In this document: piece after piece, positions 14,127 to 22,778 of the stretch
Layout of the letters: each line of letters begins with the position of its first letter
How positions within the stretch are numbered: position 1 is the stretch's first letter
NCBI GenBank assembly: GCA_019459705.1
Contig: JAIBFE010000241.1
Coordinates: forward strand, 1 to 34,140
Source: Thiobacillus sp.
GTDB taxonomy: Bacteria; Pseudomonadota; Gammaproteobacteria; Burkholderiales; Thiobacillaceae
Direction: 5' to 3'
Length of the DNA: 34,140 nucleotides
Notes under the pieces: generated by a model
What the model was told of the DNA's origin: nothing
Database searches by the model: none
Seen by the model: the letters and a program-made list of their open reading frames with translations, nothing else
Position numbers and translations under genes: made by a program

Positions 14127-15457
14127 GGCTGTCGTCGCGCCTGAGCCTGACGCAGCAGAATGCGCTGCTGCTGGTGGTGGTTTTCATCGCCTTCGAACTG
14201 CTGGTGGCCAGTGCCATCACCTATTTCCTGATGCTGCCGATGGCGCGCCGGTCGGCGGCCGATCTCGCGGGTCTGATGACGCTGTCGGCGCAGACCTGGA
14301 GCGAGTTGCCGCCGATCACCCGGCCTGCTTTCGAAATCGAACTGGCGCGCTCGCATGCCCTCGCGCTGCGCGCCGAGCCACCGCAACACGCTCAACCCCC
14401 AACGTGGCGGGAGCCCTATCTGCATTTTCTGGTGGCGTCGTTGAACGCACGGGTGGGCGAGCCGGTGGCGACTGCGCGCGAGGAAATCCAGGGGGAGCCA
14501 TGGTTCTGGGTGTCGTTGCCCGCAGGCAGCAGGCATCTCTCGGTGGGGTTTCCTCACAGCCGCATCGGCCCGCGGCCGATTCATGCCTTGCTGGCTTCGC
14601 TGGCCGGCGGCGCGCTGCTGACCCTGCTCGCGGCCTGGTGGCTGGCGCGCCGTGCCACCCGCCCGCTGCAAAGGCTGCAGGAAGCGGTCACCTCGCTGGG
14701 GCGAGGGCAGACGCCGGAACGCCTGCCCGAAACAGGACCGCGCGAAATCGCTGCGCTGAGCCGCCGCTTCAACGAGATGGCGAAGCAGGTGGAGGACCTG
14801 CTCGCTGCCCGCACGGTGCTGCTGGCCGGGGTGTCGCATGATCTGCGCACCCCGCTGGCGCGGCTGCGGCTGGCGGTGGAAATGCTGGTGCGCAAGCCCG
14901 GTCCCGAGCTGGCTGCACAGGTGGAGAGCGATATCGAGGCAATGGACCGCTTGATCGGCGACGTGCTGACCCTGGCGCGCGGCTTTGGTCACGAAGCGAA
15001 CCAGCGCGTGGCGCTGCCCGACCTGCTGGCCGACCTGGTGCGCGCGACCCCGGGCGCGGCAGAGCGGGTGCGGATCGAGGCGGCCGATATCAGGCTCGCA
15101 GTGCCCGTGGGGGCCCTGCGTCGCATCCTGACCAACCTGCTGGAAAACGCCCTGCGCTACGGCAATGGCCAGCCCGTGACCTTGCGTGCCGAGATTGCGG
15201 ACGGGCAGTGCCGCATCGGCGTGCTCGATCGGGGTCCGGGGATCCCGCCCGCCGAGCAGGAAGCGGTATTTCGCCCGTTCTACCGGCTGGAAGCCTCGCG
15301 CAGCGTCAGCACCGGCGGCTCCGGGCTGGGCCTGGCGATCGTGCGCCAGCTGGCAGCGGCGCAAGGATGGGAGGTGGGCCTGCAGGACCGTCCTGGTGGA
15401 GGGCTGGCAGTATGGCTGCACATCCCCCTGTTGGCGGACGCGGAGGCTGTACCTTGA
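14123..15457 (+). CDS. EnvZ-like sensor histidine kinase
   Basis: This is an inner-membrane sensor with two transmembrane segments (about 14-36 and 153-175) around a periplasmic domain of about 115 residues. A HAMP linker follows (RRATRPLQRLQEAV), then the dimerisation/phosphotransfer helix with His239 in LLAGVSHDLRTPLARL and a HATPase domain with the N box (NLLENALRYG), G1 (DRGPGIP), F box (FRPFYRLE) and G2 (GGSGLGLAIV). It is 444 aa. The GTG start overlaps the regulator stop. The periplasmic domain is Pro/Arg-rich and has no sensory motif that I recognise, so the signal is unknown. The last codons overlap the rpsB -35 hexamer. Confidence 0.93.
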   Translation: MRLSSRLSLTQQNALLLVVVFIAFELLVASAITYFLMLPMARRSAADLAGLMTLSAQTWSELPPITRPAFEIELARSHALALRAEPPQHAQPPTWREPYLHFLVASLNARVGEPVATAREEIQGEPWFWVSLPAGSRHLSVGFPHSRIGPRPIHALLASLAGGALLTLLAAWWLARRATRPLQRLQEAVTSLGRGQTPERLPETGPREIAALSRRFNEMAKQVEDLLAARTVLLAGVSHDLRTPLARLRLAVEMLVRKPGPELAAQVESDIEAMDRLIGDVLTLARGFGHEANQRVALPDLLADLVRATPGAAERVRIEAADIRLAVPVGALRRILTNLLENALRYGNGQPVTLRAEIADGQCRIGVLDRGPGIPPAEQEAVFRPFYRLEASRSVSTGGSGLGLAIVRQLAAAQGWEVGLQDRPGGGLAVWLHIPLLADAEAVP

Positions 15458-15482
15458 AATAAGCGCCCGTTCGAATTAGAAT
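15454..15482 (+). promoter_or_regulatory. Strong sigma-70 promoter of the rpsB operon
   Basis: TTGAAA (15454-15459), a 17-bp spacer and TAGAAT (15477-15482) each match the consensus at five of six positions. The -35 overlaps the stop codon of the sensor kinase gene. The transcript would begin near 15489, directly at the first leader hairpin, leaving an untranslated leader of about 115 nt before rpsB. Confidence 0.75.
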
Positions 15483-15489
15483 CGTCGGC

Positions 15490-15604
15490 TGTCCGAAATG
15501 GTTCGGACAAATTCGCACACCTGTCATTAAAGGGTGGCAGCGCGTTCAGAATAAAAAACGCGTGGCTGCTGACGGGTGGAGGCTCAACCCTTTAGGAGAT
15601 TTTC
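15490..15604 (+). ncRNA. Structured rpsB 5' leader, candidate S2 autoregulatory element
   Basis: The leader begins with a perfect hairpin TGTCCGAA-ATGG-TTCGGACA (15490-15509). Further on, CGCGTT pairs with AACGCG around an A-rich loop, and TAAAGGGT pairs with ACCCTTTA, which lies directly before the AGGAG Shine-Dalgarno. The long-range helix could therefore control ribosome access. In E. coli the rpsB leader mediates repression by S2 (established). That this leader does the same is inference from position and structure; I have not matched it to a covariance model. Confidence 0.5.
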
Positions 15605-16348
15605 ATGTCTGTCACCATGCGTCAAATGCTGGAAGCCGGTGTCCACTTCGGTCACCAGACCCGCTTCTGGAACCCCAAGATGGCCCCGTTCATTTTCGGT
15701 CATCGCAACAAGATTCATATCGTCAACCTGGAAAAATCGCTGCCCCTGTTCCAGGATGCGCAAAAATTCGTCCGTCAGCTCGCTGCCAACAAGGGCAACG
15801 TGCTGTTCGTCGGTACCAAGCGCGCCGCGCGTGACATCGTGCGCGAGGAAGCGCAGCGTGCCGGCATGCCTTACGTCGACCAGCGCTGGCTGGGCGGCAT
15901 GCTGACCAACTTCAAGACGGTCAAGCAGTCGATCAAGCGCATGAACGACCTGGAGACCTCGCTGGCCGAGCCGGGCCGCCTGTCGAAGAAAGAAATCCTC
16001 ACCGTGCAGCGCGAAGTCGACAAGCTCAACCGCAGCCTGGGCGGCATCCGCGAAATGGGTGGGCTGCCCGACGCGATTTTCATCATCGATGTCGGCTACC
16101 AGAAGGGTGCCGTGGTCGAGGCCAAGAAACTGGGCATCCCGGTGATCGGCGTGGTCGACACCAACAACAGCCCGGAAGGCGTGGATTACATCATCCCCGG
16201 CAACGATGACTCGGCCCGTGCGATTCGTCTGTATGCACGCGGCATGGCCGATGCGGCGCTGGAAGGCCGCGCCCAGGTCATCAGCGAAATCGTCGGCGGC
16301 GAAGAGTTCGTCGAGGTGGAAGAAGAGGGCGCACCGGCTGCCGAATAA
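15605..16348 (+). CDS. rpsB: 30S ribosomal protein S2
   Basis: S2 binds late in assembly of the small subunit, bridging head and body near S1. The 247-aa sequence has the standard N-terminus [32 protein letters not shown] split over codons 1-32, the segment [12 protein letters not shown] and the S2 signature region [25 protein letters not shown]. An acidic C-terminal tail ([14 protein letters not shown]) closes it. TTTAGGAG lies 6-9 nt before the ATG. It is the first gene of the long operon and is followed by a terminator-like hairpin before tsf. Confidence 0.99.
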   Translation: MSVTMRQMLEAGVHFGHQTRFWNPKMAPFIFGHRNKIHIVNLEKSLPLFQDAQKFVRQLAANKGNVLFVGTKRAARDIVREEAQRAGMPYVDQRWLGGMLTNFKTVKQSIKRMNDLETSLAEPGRLSKKEILTVQREVDKLNRSLGGIREMGGLPDAIFIIDVGYQKGAVVEAKKLGIPVIGVVDTNNSPEGVDYIIPGNDDSARAIRLYARGMADAALEGRAQVISEIVGGEEFVEVEEEGAPAAE

Positions 16349-16367
16349 ACGCGGCGCACTGCAACAT

Positions 16368-16388
16368 CGCCGGGATCATTTTCCGGCG
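16368..16388 (+). other. Hairpin in the rpsB-tsf spacer
   Basis: CGCCGG pairs with CCGGCG around a nine-base loop, and TATTTT follows six bases later. It lies 20 bp after the rpsB stop. It may stabilise the rpsB 3' end or act together with the stronger hairpin at 16402-16419. Confidence 0.45.
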
Positions 16389-16401
16389 AGCGTATTTTGA
16401 G

Positions 16402-16424
16402 GAGGGGCGTTGGCCCCTCTTTCT
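16402..16424 (+). terminator. Terminator-like attenuator between rpsB and tsf
   Basis: GAGGGGC-GTTG-GCCCCTC is a perfect 7-bp stem with a four-base loop, followed by TTTCT. The U tract is short, so read-through into tsf is expected. A partial terminator between these genes is known in E. coli and would set the excess of S2 message over EF-Ts. A separate tsf promoter was not convincing. Confidence 0.65.
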
Positions 16425-16450
16425 GTATTAATACTGGATAGGAGTTCGAA

Positions 16451-17323
16451 ATGGCAGAAATCACTGCAGGCATGGTCAAGGAACTGCGCGAGAAAACCGA
16501 TGCGCCGATGATGGATTGCAAGAAGGCGTTGTCGGAAGCCGGCGGCGACATGCAGAAGGCGGAGGAAATCCTGCGCGTACGCTTCGGTAACAAGGCCGCC
16601 AAGAGCGCCGGCCGCGTGGCCGCCGAAGGCGTGGTCACCATCGCCATCAGCGCCGACGGCAAGTCGGCCGCCATGGTCGAAGTCAACTGCGAAACCGACT
16701 TCGTGGCGAAGAACGACGATTTCCTGGCGCTGTCCAGTGCGCTGGCCGAGATGGTGCTGAACCAGAATCCGGCCGACGTCGCCGCGCTGTCCGCGCTGCC
16801 CTACAAGGGAGGCACGGTGGAAGCCTTCCGTACCGAACTGGTCGGCAAGATCGGTGAGAACATGTCGGTGCGCCGCTTCGTGCGCCTGGCCGGCCAGGGC
16901 AAGTTCGCCAGCTACATCCACAGCGGCAAGATCGGCGTGCTGGTCGATGTGACGGGCGACGAAGCGCTGGCACGCGACATCGCCATGCATATCGCGGCTT
17001 CCAAGCCGAAATCGCTGGATGCCTCCGGCGTGTCGCAGGACCTGATCGATACCGAGCGTCGCGTCGCCATCGAGAAGGCCAAGGAAGCCGGCAAGCCTGA
17101 AGCCATGCTGGACAAGATTGCCGAAGGCACGGTGCAGAAATTCCTCAAGGAAGTCACCCTGCTGTCGCAGCCCTTCGTCAAGGACGACAAGCAGACCGTC
17201 GAGCAGGTGCTGAAGTCGAAGAACTCACAGTGCCATGGTTTCATGATGTACGTGGTGGGCGAGGGCATCGAGAAAAAAGTGACCGACTTCGCCGCTGAAG
17301 TTGCGGCGGCTGCCCAGGTCTGA
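16451..17323 (+). CDS. tsf: Elongation factor Ts
   Basis: EF-Ts is the nucleotide exchange factor for EF-Tu. The 290 aa start with the UBA-like N-terminal domain ([20 protein letters not shown] with [10 protein letters not shown]). The conserved TDFVAKND motif that contacts EF-Tu follows (residues about 80-87), then the core subdomains and the coiled-coil part up to [19 protein letters not shown] lies 7 nt before the ATG. A 102-bp spacer with two hairpins separates it from rpsB, and pyrH starts 7 bp after its stop. Confidence 0.99.
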   Translation: MAEITAGMVKELREKTDAPMMDCKKALSEAGGDMQKAEEILRVRFGNKAAKSAGRVAAEGVVTIAISADGKSAAMVEVNCETDFVAKNDDFLALSSALAEMVLNQNPADVAALSALPYKGGTVEAFRTELVGKIGENMSVRRFVRLAGQGKFASYIHSGKIGVLVDVTGDEALARDIAMHIAASKPKSLDASGVSQDLIDTERRVAIEKAKEAGKPEAMLDKIAEGTVQKFLKEVTLLSQPFVKDDKQTVEQVLKSKNSQCHGFMMYVVGEGIEKKVTDFAAEVAAAAQV

Positions 17324-17330
17324 TCCGGGG

Positions 17331-18044
17331 ATGGCGCCGGTCCGTCGCATCCTGCTGAAGCTCTCCGGCGAAGCCCTGATGGGGCCGGACAGCTTCGGCT
17401 ATCACGCTGAAACCATGGCCGGCTTTGTCGGCCAGATCCGTGAGGTGGTGGCGACAGGCGTGCAGGTCGGCATCGTGGTCGGCGGCGGCAATCTGTTTCG
17501 CGGCGCCACCGGCGCGCTGTCCGGAATGAGCCGCGCGACCGCCGATTCGATGGGCATGCTGGCCACAGTGATGAATGCGCTGGCGCTGAAGGATGCGCTC
17601 CAGCAGTCCGGGGTGGATGCGCGGGTGCAGACTGCGGTCAGCATTGCCCATGTCGGCGACGATTTCGATCGCGATGCGGCAGTGCGTCACCTGGAGGCGG
17701 GGAGGGTCGTGATTTTTGGCGGCGGTACCGGCAATCCCTTCTTCACCACGGATACCGCCGCAGCGCTGCGTGCGGCCGAGATCGGCGCCGACCTGCTGCT
17801 CAAGGCGACCAAGGTCGACGGCGTTTACAGTGCAGACCCCAAGAAAGATGCCAATGCGCAGCGCTACGAGACGCTCAGTTTCGACGAGGCGATCGCCGGC
17901 AATCTGGGGGTCCTCGACACCGCCGCCTTTGCCTTATGTCGGGAACAGAAACTGACCCTGGTCGTGTTCAATGCCTTCAAGCCCGGTGCGCTGAAGCGTG
18001 TGGTGATGGGCGAAAACGAAGGCACCCGGGTGACCTTAAGTTGA
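17331..18044 (+). CDS. pyrH: Uridylate kinase (UMP kinase)
   Basis: PyrH phosphorylates UMP to UDP in pyrimidine nucleotide synthesis; in the family it is hexameric and activated by GTP. The 237 aa have the amino-acid-kinase fold: N-terminal KLSGEALMG, the glycine loop [30 protein letters not shown], then the [19 protein letters not shown] motif and the [13 protein letters not shown] segment near the C-terminus. The ATG at 17331 gives [14 protein letters not shown], which matches the usual family start, and is preceded by GGGG. Nine bases separate its stop from frr. Confidence 0.98.
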   Translation: MAPVRRILLKLSGEALMGPDSFGYHAETMAGFVGQIREVVATGVQVGIVVGGGNLFRGATGALSGMSRATADSMGMLATVMNALALKDALQQSGVDARVQTAVSIAHVGDDFDRDAAVRHLEAGRVVIFGGGTGNPFFTTDTAAALRAAEIGADLLLKATKVDGVYSADPKKDANAQRYETLSFDEAIAGNLGVLDTAAFALCREQKLTLVVFNAFKPGALKRVVMGENEGTRVTLS

Positions 18045-18053
18045 GGAGTTGAA

Positions 18054-18623
18054 ATGGCTGAAACCACCATCGCCGAAATCAAGCAATCCGCCGAACAGAA
18101 AATGGGCAAGACGCTGGAAGCCCTGAAGAACGATCTGGCCAAGGTACGCACCGGCCGTGCGCATGCCGGCATTCTCGACCACGTCATGGTCGATTACTAC
18201 GGCAATCCGACACCGGTGCCGCAAGTGGCTAACGTGTCGCTGGTCGATAGCCGCACGCTGGGTGTGCAGCCGTACGAAAAAAATATGGTCGGCAAGATCG
18301 AGAAAGCGATCCGCGATGGCGATCTGGGCCTCAACCCGGCGACGCACGGCGACATCATTCGCGTGCCGATGCCCGCGCTGACCGAGGAGCGTCGCCGTGA
18401 TCTGATCAAGGTGGTGCGTAACGAGGCGGAAGCCGCGCGCGTGGCCGTGCGCAATATCCGTCGCGACGCCAACGGCACGCTGAAGGACATGGTCAAGGCC
18501 AAGACCGCGACCGAAGACGAGGAGCGCCGCACCCAGGACGAGGTGCAGAAGCTGACCGACAAATTCATCGGCGAGATCGACAAGATGCTGGCCGAGAAAG
18601 AGAAAGACCTGCTCGCAGTCTGA
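18054..18623 (+). CDS. frr: Ribosome recycling factor
   Basis: RRF splits post-termination ribosomes together with EF-G. The 189 aa form the expected L shape. The long helices include [25 protein letters not shown] and the C-terminal [21 protein letters not shown]; the small beta domain holds [31 protein letters not shown] and DGDLGLNP are family signatures. GAGGAG lies 6 nt before the ATG. Its position after pyrH is the conserved order. No irregularity is seen. Confidence 0.99.
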   Translation: MAETTIAEIKQSAEQKMGKTLEALKNDLAKVRTGRAHAGILDHVMVDYYGNPTPVPQVANVSLVDSRTLGVQPYEKNMVGKIEKAIRDGDLGLNPATHGDIIRVPMPALTEERRRDLIKVVRNEAEAARVAVRNIRRDANGTLKDMVKAKTATEDEERRTQDEVQKLTDKFIGEIDKMLAEKEKDLLAV

Positions 18624-18647
18624 GCGAGTCTGGCGAGAGAACCCGGC

Positions 18648-19394
18648 GTGTCTACCCGCACGAAGCAAGCAAGTCCGGCAAGCGCTGATGTGCCGCGGCA
18701 CATTGCCATCATCATGGATGGCAATGGTCGCTGGGCGAAGCGCCGGTTGATGCCGCGCGTGGCCGGCCATCGCAAGGGCGTCGAGGCGCTGCGCGGTGTG
18801 ATCCGCGCCTGCGCCGAGCGTGGGGTGTCACATCTCACCGTTTTTGCCTTCAGTTCGGAAAACTGGCGGCGCCCGCAGGAAGAAGTCACCCTGCTGATGG
18901 AACTGTTCATGCGCGCGCTCGAAAACGAGGTGGCGCGACTGCATGAAAATGAAATCCGCTTCCGCGTCATCGGCGATCTGTCTGGTTTTTCCGAACGCAT
19001 CCAGGCGCTGATCCGGGACGCCGAGGTGCTGACGCGCAACAATACCCGCCTCACCTTCACCGTCGCTGCCAATTACGGCGGACGCTGGGATATCGTGCAG
19101 GCCGTCCGGAAGCTGATGGAAACGGGCGTGGCGGCGGATGCGGTGAATGAGGACGCACTGGTGCGGCAGCTGAGCATGGCCGACATGCCCGAGCCGGACC
19201 TGTTCATCCGCACCGGCGGCGAGCAGCGCATCAGCAATTTCCTGCTGTGGCAGCTGGCCTACACCGAACTGTATTTCACCGAGGCGCTGTGGCCTGACTT
19301 CGACGCGGGTGCGCTGGATGAGGCGATTGCCTCATATCGCGCGCGCGAACGCCGCTTTGGCCGTACCAGCGAGCAGGTGCGATCTGCCTCGTGA
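18648..19394 (+). CDS. uppS: Undecaprenyl diphosphate synthase
   Basis: This cis-prenyltransferase condenses eight isopentenyl units onto farnesyl diphosphate, making the lipid carrier for peptidoglycan and O-antigen. The 248 aa contain [16 protein letters not shown] with catalytic Asp24, the [11 protein letters not shown] segment, [13 protein letters not shown] and the C-terminal [24 protein letters not shown]. The start is GTG 18648, 24 bp after frr; no ATG precedes the conserved HIAIIMDG region. The extra N-terminal residues (about 15) are hydrophilic. cdsA begins 22 bp downstream. Confidence 0.97.
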   Translation: MSTRTKQASPASADVPRHIAIIMDGNGRWAKRRLMPRVAGHRKGVEALRGVIRACAERGVSHLTVFAFSSENWRRPQEEVTLLMELFMRALENEVARLHENEIRFRVIGDLSGFSERIQALIRDAEVLTRNNTRLTFTVAANYGGRWDIVQAVRKLMETGVAADAVNEDALVRQLSMADMPEPDLFIRTGGEQRISNFLLWQLAYTELYFTEALWPDFDAGALDEAIASYRARERRFGRTSEQVRSAS

Positions 19395-19416
19395 TCGCGT
19401 ACCCGGGACTCAATCC

Positions 19417-20223
19417 ATGACGCCGCTTTTCCGGCGTGTGTTCACCGCAGGACTGCTGCTGGCCGTGTTCGTGCCGGCCGTGCTGTGGGCGCCTGCATGG
19501 CTCTGGGCCATCCTGATGGCCGGGGTGGTTGGCATGGCCGCTTACGAATGGGCCCGCCTGAGCCATTTCCCGCCGCTGTCTGCGCGTGCCTATGCGGTGC
19601 TGCTGGCGCTCTGCGCGCTGGCCCTGCCGTATGGGCTGGGTGCAGGCTGGCCGACTTTTCAGCTGGGCTTGATGCTGCTGGCCGCCGTATTCTGGCTGCT
19701 CGTAGCGCCGCTGTGGCTGCTGGGACGCTGGCATGCCCCGCAGCCCTTCGTGCGTGCTGCGGTCGGCGTTGTGCTGTTGGTGCCGACCTGGGCGGCGCTG
19801 CTGTATCTGCATGCGCGCGGTCCGGGTGTGCTGCTGGGCGTGATGGCGATCGTCTGGATTGCCGATACCGCCGCCTATTTCTCCGGTCGCCATTTCGGCC
19901 GGCATAAACTTGCACCCGCCATCAGCCCCGGCAAAACCTGGGAAGGCGTGGCGGGCGCGTTCGCTGCGCTTGCGCTGTATGCCGGCGCTTTGAGCCTGCT
20001 GGCCGGAATGCCGTTGCTGTCGCTGTTTGTCATGGTGTCCGGGTTGCTGTATCTGTCAGTACTGGGCGACCTGTTCGAGTCCTGGATCAAGCGCGTTTCC
20101 GGCATGAAGGACAGCGGCGACGTGCTGCCCGGCCATGGCGGCGTGCTCGACCGCATCGACGCGCTGACCTCCACCCTCCCGATTGCCACCGGCATGTTGA
20201 TGTGGCTGGAGCGCTCCGTATGA
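19417..20223 (+). CDS. cdsA: Phosphatidate cytidylyltransferase (CDP-diglyceride synthase)
   Basis: CdsA makes CDP-diacylglycerol from phosphatidate and CTP, the precursor of all phospholipids. The 268-aa protein is very hydrophobic, with about seven or eight membrane segments. It has the family signature near the C-terminus: [20 protein letters not shown] followed by [14 protein letters not shown], carrying the conserved acidic and KD residues. The ATG at 19417 was chosen because an in-frame ATG further upstream would lie inside uppS. Its stop overlaps the dxr start as ATGA. Confidence 0.97.
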   Translation: MTPLFRRVFTAGLLLAVFVPAVLWAPAWLWAILMAGVVGMAAYEWARLSHFPPLSARAYAVLLALCALALPYGLGAGWPTFQLGLMLLAAVFWLLVAPLWLLGRWHAPQPFVRAAVGVVLLVPTWAALLYLHARGPGVLLGVMAIVWIADTAAYFSGRHFGRHKLAPAISPGKTWEGVAGAFAALALYAGALSLLAGMPLLSLFVMVSGLLYLSVLGDLFESWIKRVSGMKDSGDVLPGHGGVLDRIDALTSTLPIATGMLMWLERSV

Positions 20224-21419
20224 ACAAAAGCGGCATGAAACCGCGCGTGCTCACCATTCTGGGCGCTACCGGCACCATCGGCGTCAATACGCTCGATGTG
20301 GTGGCACGCCACCCCGATCGTTTCGAAGTTTTCGCGCTGACCGGTGCCACCCAGGTCGAGCGCATGGTTGAGCAGTGCCGCGCCCATCGCCCGCGCTTTG
20401 CCGTGATGAGCGAGCCGGCTGCCGCCGCTGCGCTGCGCGAGCGGGTCGCTGCAGAGGGTCTGGCGGTCGAGGTGCTCGAAGGCGCCGCGGCCCTGACCGA
20501 GGTGGCGACGGCGCCCGAAGTCGATACCCTGATGGCGGCGATTGTCGGCGCCGCCGGACTGCCGGCCACGCTGGCCGCGGCGCAGGCGGGCAAGCGCATC
20601 CTGCTCGCCAACAAGGAAACCCTGGTGGTGTCCGGCCAGCTGTTCATGGACGCCATTGCCGCCAGCGGCGCCGAGTTGCTGCCGATCGATTCCGAACACA
20701 ACGCCATCTTTCAATCATTGCCGCGCGACTTCAACGGCGACTTCCAGCAGGCCGGAGTGAAGGCCCTGTGGCTCACCGCGTCTGGCGGCCCATTTCGCAC
20801 CCTGTCGGCAGAAGCCATCGCCGCGGCCACCCCGGCGCAGGCGGTGGCGCACCCCAACTGGGTGATGGGCAAGAAGATCTCGGTCGACTCGGCGAGTCTG
20901 ATGAACAAGGGACTCGAAGTGATCGAAGCACGCTGGCTGTTCAATGCGCGCCCCGAGCAGATCAAGGTGGTGGTGCATCCGCAAAGCATCGTGCATTCGA
21001 TGGTCGAATACGCGGACGGCTCGGTGATCGCGCAGATGGGCACCGCCGACATGCGTACGCCGATCGCCTATGCGCTGGGCTTTCCAGAACGCTTCGAAGC
21101 CGGCGTGTCGGCGCTTGAACTGATGGGCAGGCAGCTCACTTTCGAAGCGCCCGACACGCAGCGCTTTCCCTGCCTGCAACTGGCGTTTGACGTGCTCGCC
21201 GCCGGCGGCAATGCGGCGGCCGTGCTGAACGCCGCCAACGAAGTTGCCGTCGCCCGTTTCCTCGGGGGTGAGGTGCCGTTCGGCGCCATTGCCGCCAGCA
21301 TTGCCCACACGCTCGACAGGCTGGCAGGTGGCGCTGCCGACACGCTGGAGGATCTGCTCGAATCTGACCGGCAGGCGCGCAGCGTGGCTGAGACCTATCT
21401 GGGACAGGTACACGCATGA
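20220..21419 (+). CDS. dxr: 1-deoxy-D-xylulose 5-phosphate reductoisomerase
   Basis: DXR converts DXP to MEP with NADPH, the committed step of the non-mevalonate isoprenoid pathway that feeds UppS. The 399 aa include the NADPH-binding [18 protein letters not shown] (N-terminal Rossmann), [25 protein letters not shown] with the metal-binding region, TASGGPFR, and the signature [20 protein letters not shown] split across residues 217-236. ATG 20220 overlaps the cdsA stop and has GGAG 8 nt upstream; a second ATG at 20235 is less likely. The stop overlaps rseP by four bases. Confidence 0.98.
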   Translation: MNKSGMKPRVLTILGATGTIGVNTLDVVARHPDRFEVFALTGATQVERMVEQCRAHRPRFAVMSEPAAAAALRERVAAEGLAVEVLEGAAALTEVATAPEVDTLMAAIVGAAGLPATLAAAQAGKRILLANKETLVVSGQLFMDAIAASGAELLPIDSEHNAIFQSLPRDFNGDFQQAGVKALWLTASGGPFRTLSAEAIAAATPAQAVAHPNWVMGKKISVDSASLMNKGLEVIEARWLFNARPEQIKVVVHPQSIVHSMVEYADGSVIAQMGTADMRTPIAYALGFPERFEAGVSALELMGRQLTFEAPDTQRFPCLQLAFDVLAAGGNAAAVLNAANEVAVARFLGGEVPFGAIAASIAHTLDRLAGGAADTLEDLLESDRQARSVAETYLGQVHA

Positions 21420-22768
21420 GCGTGCTGCACACGATCCTGTGGTTCCTGATCGCCATCGGCATCCTGGTCGTGGTACACGAGTTCGGCCATTACCTTGCGG
21501 CACGGCTGGCCGGCGTCAAGGTGCTGCGTTTTTCGGTCGGTTTCGGCAAGCCTTTGCTCAGCCGTCGCATCGGCCGCGACCAGACCGAATGGACGCTGTC
21601 CGCGCTGCCGTTCGGCGGCTACGTCAAGATGCTCGACGAGCGCGAGGGCGAGGTCCCGGCAGCGGAAGCGCATCGCAGTTTCAATCGCGCGACGGTATGG
21701 CGGCGCATCGGCATCGTTTCCGCAGGGCCGGTCGCCAATTTCCTGCTCGCCATCGTGTTCTACTGGGCGCTGTTCCTGCACGGCTTGCCGGCGCTGAAAC
21801 CGATGATCGGCGAACCGCCAGCCGGCACACCGGCGGCGCAGGCCGGGCTGGCGGCGGGCGATGAAATACGTCGTGTCAACGGCAAGGACACGCCATCGTT
21901 CACGGATTTGCGGCTCAATCTGCTGCGCGCGGGGGTGGCGGGCGAGGAACTCACGCTGGAACTGGCAGACGGCCGTAGCGTGCGTCTCGCCGCGCTGCCG
22001 ATGGATACCGACAATCTGGAACGCGACACCTTGCTTCCGCTGGGTATCGTGCGCTACGACCCGCAAATCGAGCCGGTCATCGGCAAGCTGTTGCCCGATG
22101 GCGCGGCCGTGCGTGCCGGCTTTCAGCCCGGCGACCGCTTGATCGCTGCGAACGGGAAACCGGTGGTCAACTGGCAGGATTGGGTGAAACTGGTTCGCCA
22201 GCATCCGTCCGCACCCCTGCGCATCGAATACGAACGGCTGGGACAGCGCGGCGAATTGACCGTCGTGCCCGATGCTGTAGACGAAAGCGGGCAGCGCATC
22301 GGCAAGATCGGCGCCGGCCCCCAGGTTGATGAAGCCGTGCTCGCCGGGCTGATGACCGAAGTGCGCTATGGTCCGTTGGACGCGTTGTGGCGGGGTGCTG
22401 CCAAGACCTGGGACATGAGCCTGTTCACGCTCGAGATGATGGGGCGCATGGTGCTCGGGCAGGTGTCGTGGAAGAACCTGTCGGGTCCGCTGACCATTGC
22501 CGATTATGCGGGCCAGAGCGCCACCCTCGGCTGGATCAGTTTCGTCGGCTTCCTGGCGCTGGTGAGCGTGAGCCTGGGGGTGCTGAACCTGCTGCCGATC
22601 CCGCTGTTGGACGGGGGGCACCTCATGTATTATGTTGCCGAAGTTTTGACTGGCCGCCCGGTGTCCGAACGCACCATGGAAATAGGCAGCCGGATTGGCA
22701 TGACACTCCTGCTGCTGCTGATGTCGTTTGCCCTGTTCAACGATTTGCAACGCCTGATAGGCGGATGA
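21416..22768 (+). CDS. rseP: Site-2 zinc metalloprotease RseP
   Basis: This inner-membrane protease cleaves transmembrane anti-sigma factors such as RseA and clears signal peptides. The 450 aa have the HEFGH zinc motif at 21-25 in the first membrane helix and LDGGH near residue 400 in a later helix. Two tandem PDZ domains lie between ([37 protein letters not shown]). [10 protein letters not shown] and SAGPVANF are typical. ATG 21416 overlaps the dxr stop. Ten bases separate it from bamA, so the envelope-stress protease and the outer-membrane assembly factor are made together. Confidence 0.97.
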   Translation: MSVLHTILWFLIAIGILVVVHEFGHYLAARLAGVKVLRFSVGFGKPLLSRRIGRDQTEWTLSALPFGGYVKMLDEREGEVPAAEAHRSFNRATVWRRIGIVSAGPVANFLLAIVFYWALFLHGLPALKPMIGEPPAGTPAAQAGLAAGDEIRRVNGKDTPSFTDLRLNLLRAGVAGEELTLELADGRSVRLAALPMDTDNLERDTLLPLGIVRYDPQIEPVIGKLLPDGAAVRAGFQPGDRLIAANGKPVVNWQDWVKLVRQHPSAPLRIEYERLGQRGELTVVPDAVDESGQRIGKIGAGPQVDEAVLAGLMTEVRYGPLDALWRGAAKTWDMSLFTLEMMGRMVLGQVSWKNLSGPLTIADYAGQSATLGWISFVGFLALVSVSLGVLNLLPIPLLDGGHLMYYVAEVLTGRPVSERTMEIGSRIGMTLLLLLMSFALFNDLQRLIGG

Positions 22769-22778
22769 AAAAATAACC

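Noticed and set aside
14093-15421. 442-codon minus-strand open frame opposite the sensor kinase
   Set aside because: The kinase motifs (H, N, G1, G2 boxes) are intact on the plus strand; the antisense product is Gln/Arg/His-rich and unlike a folded protein.
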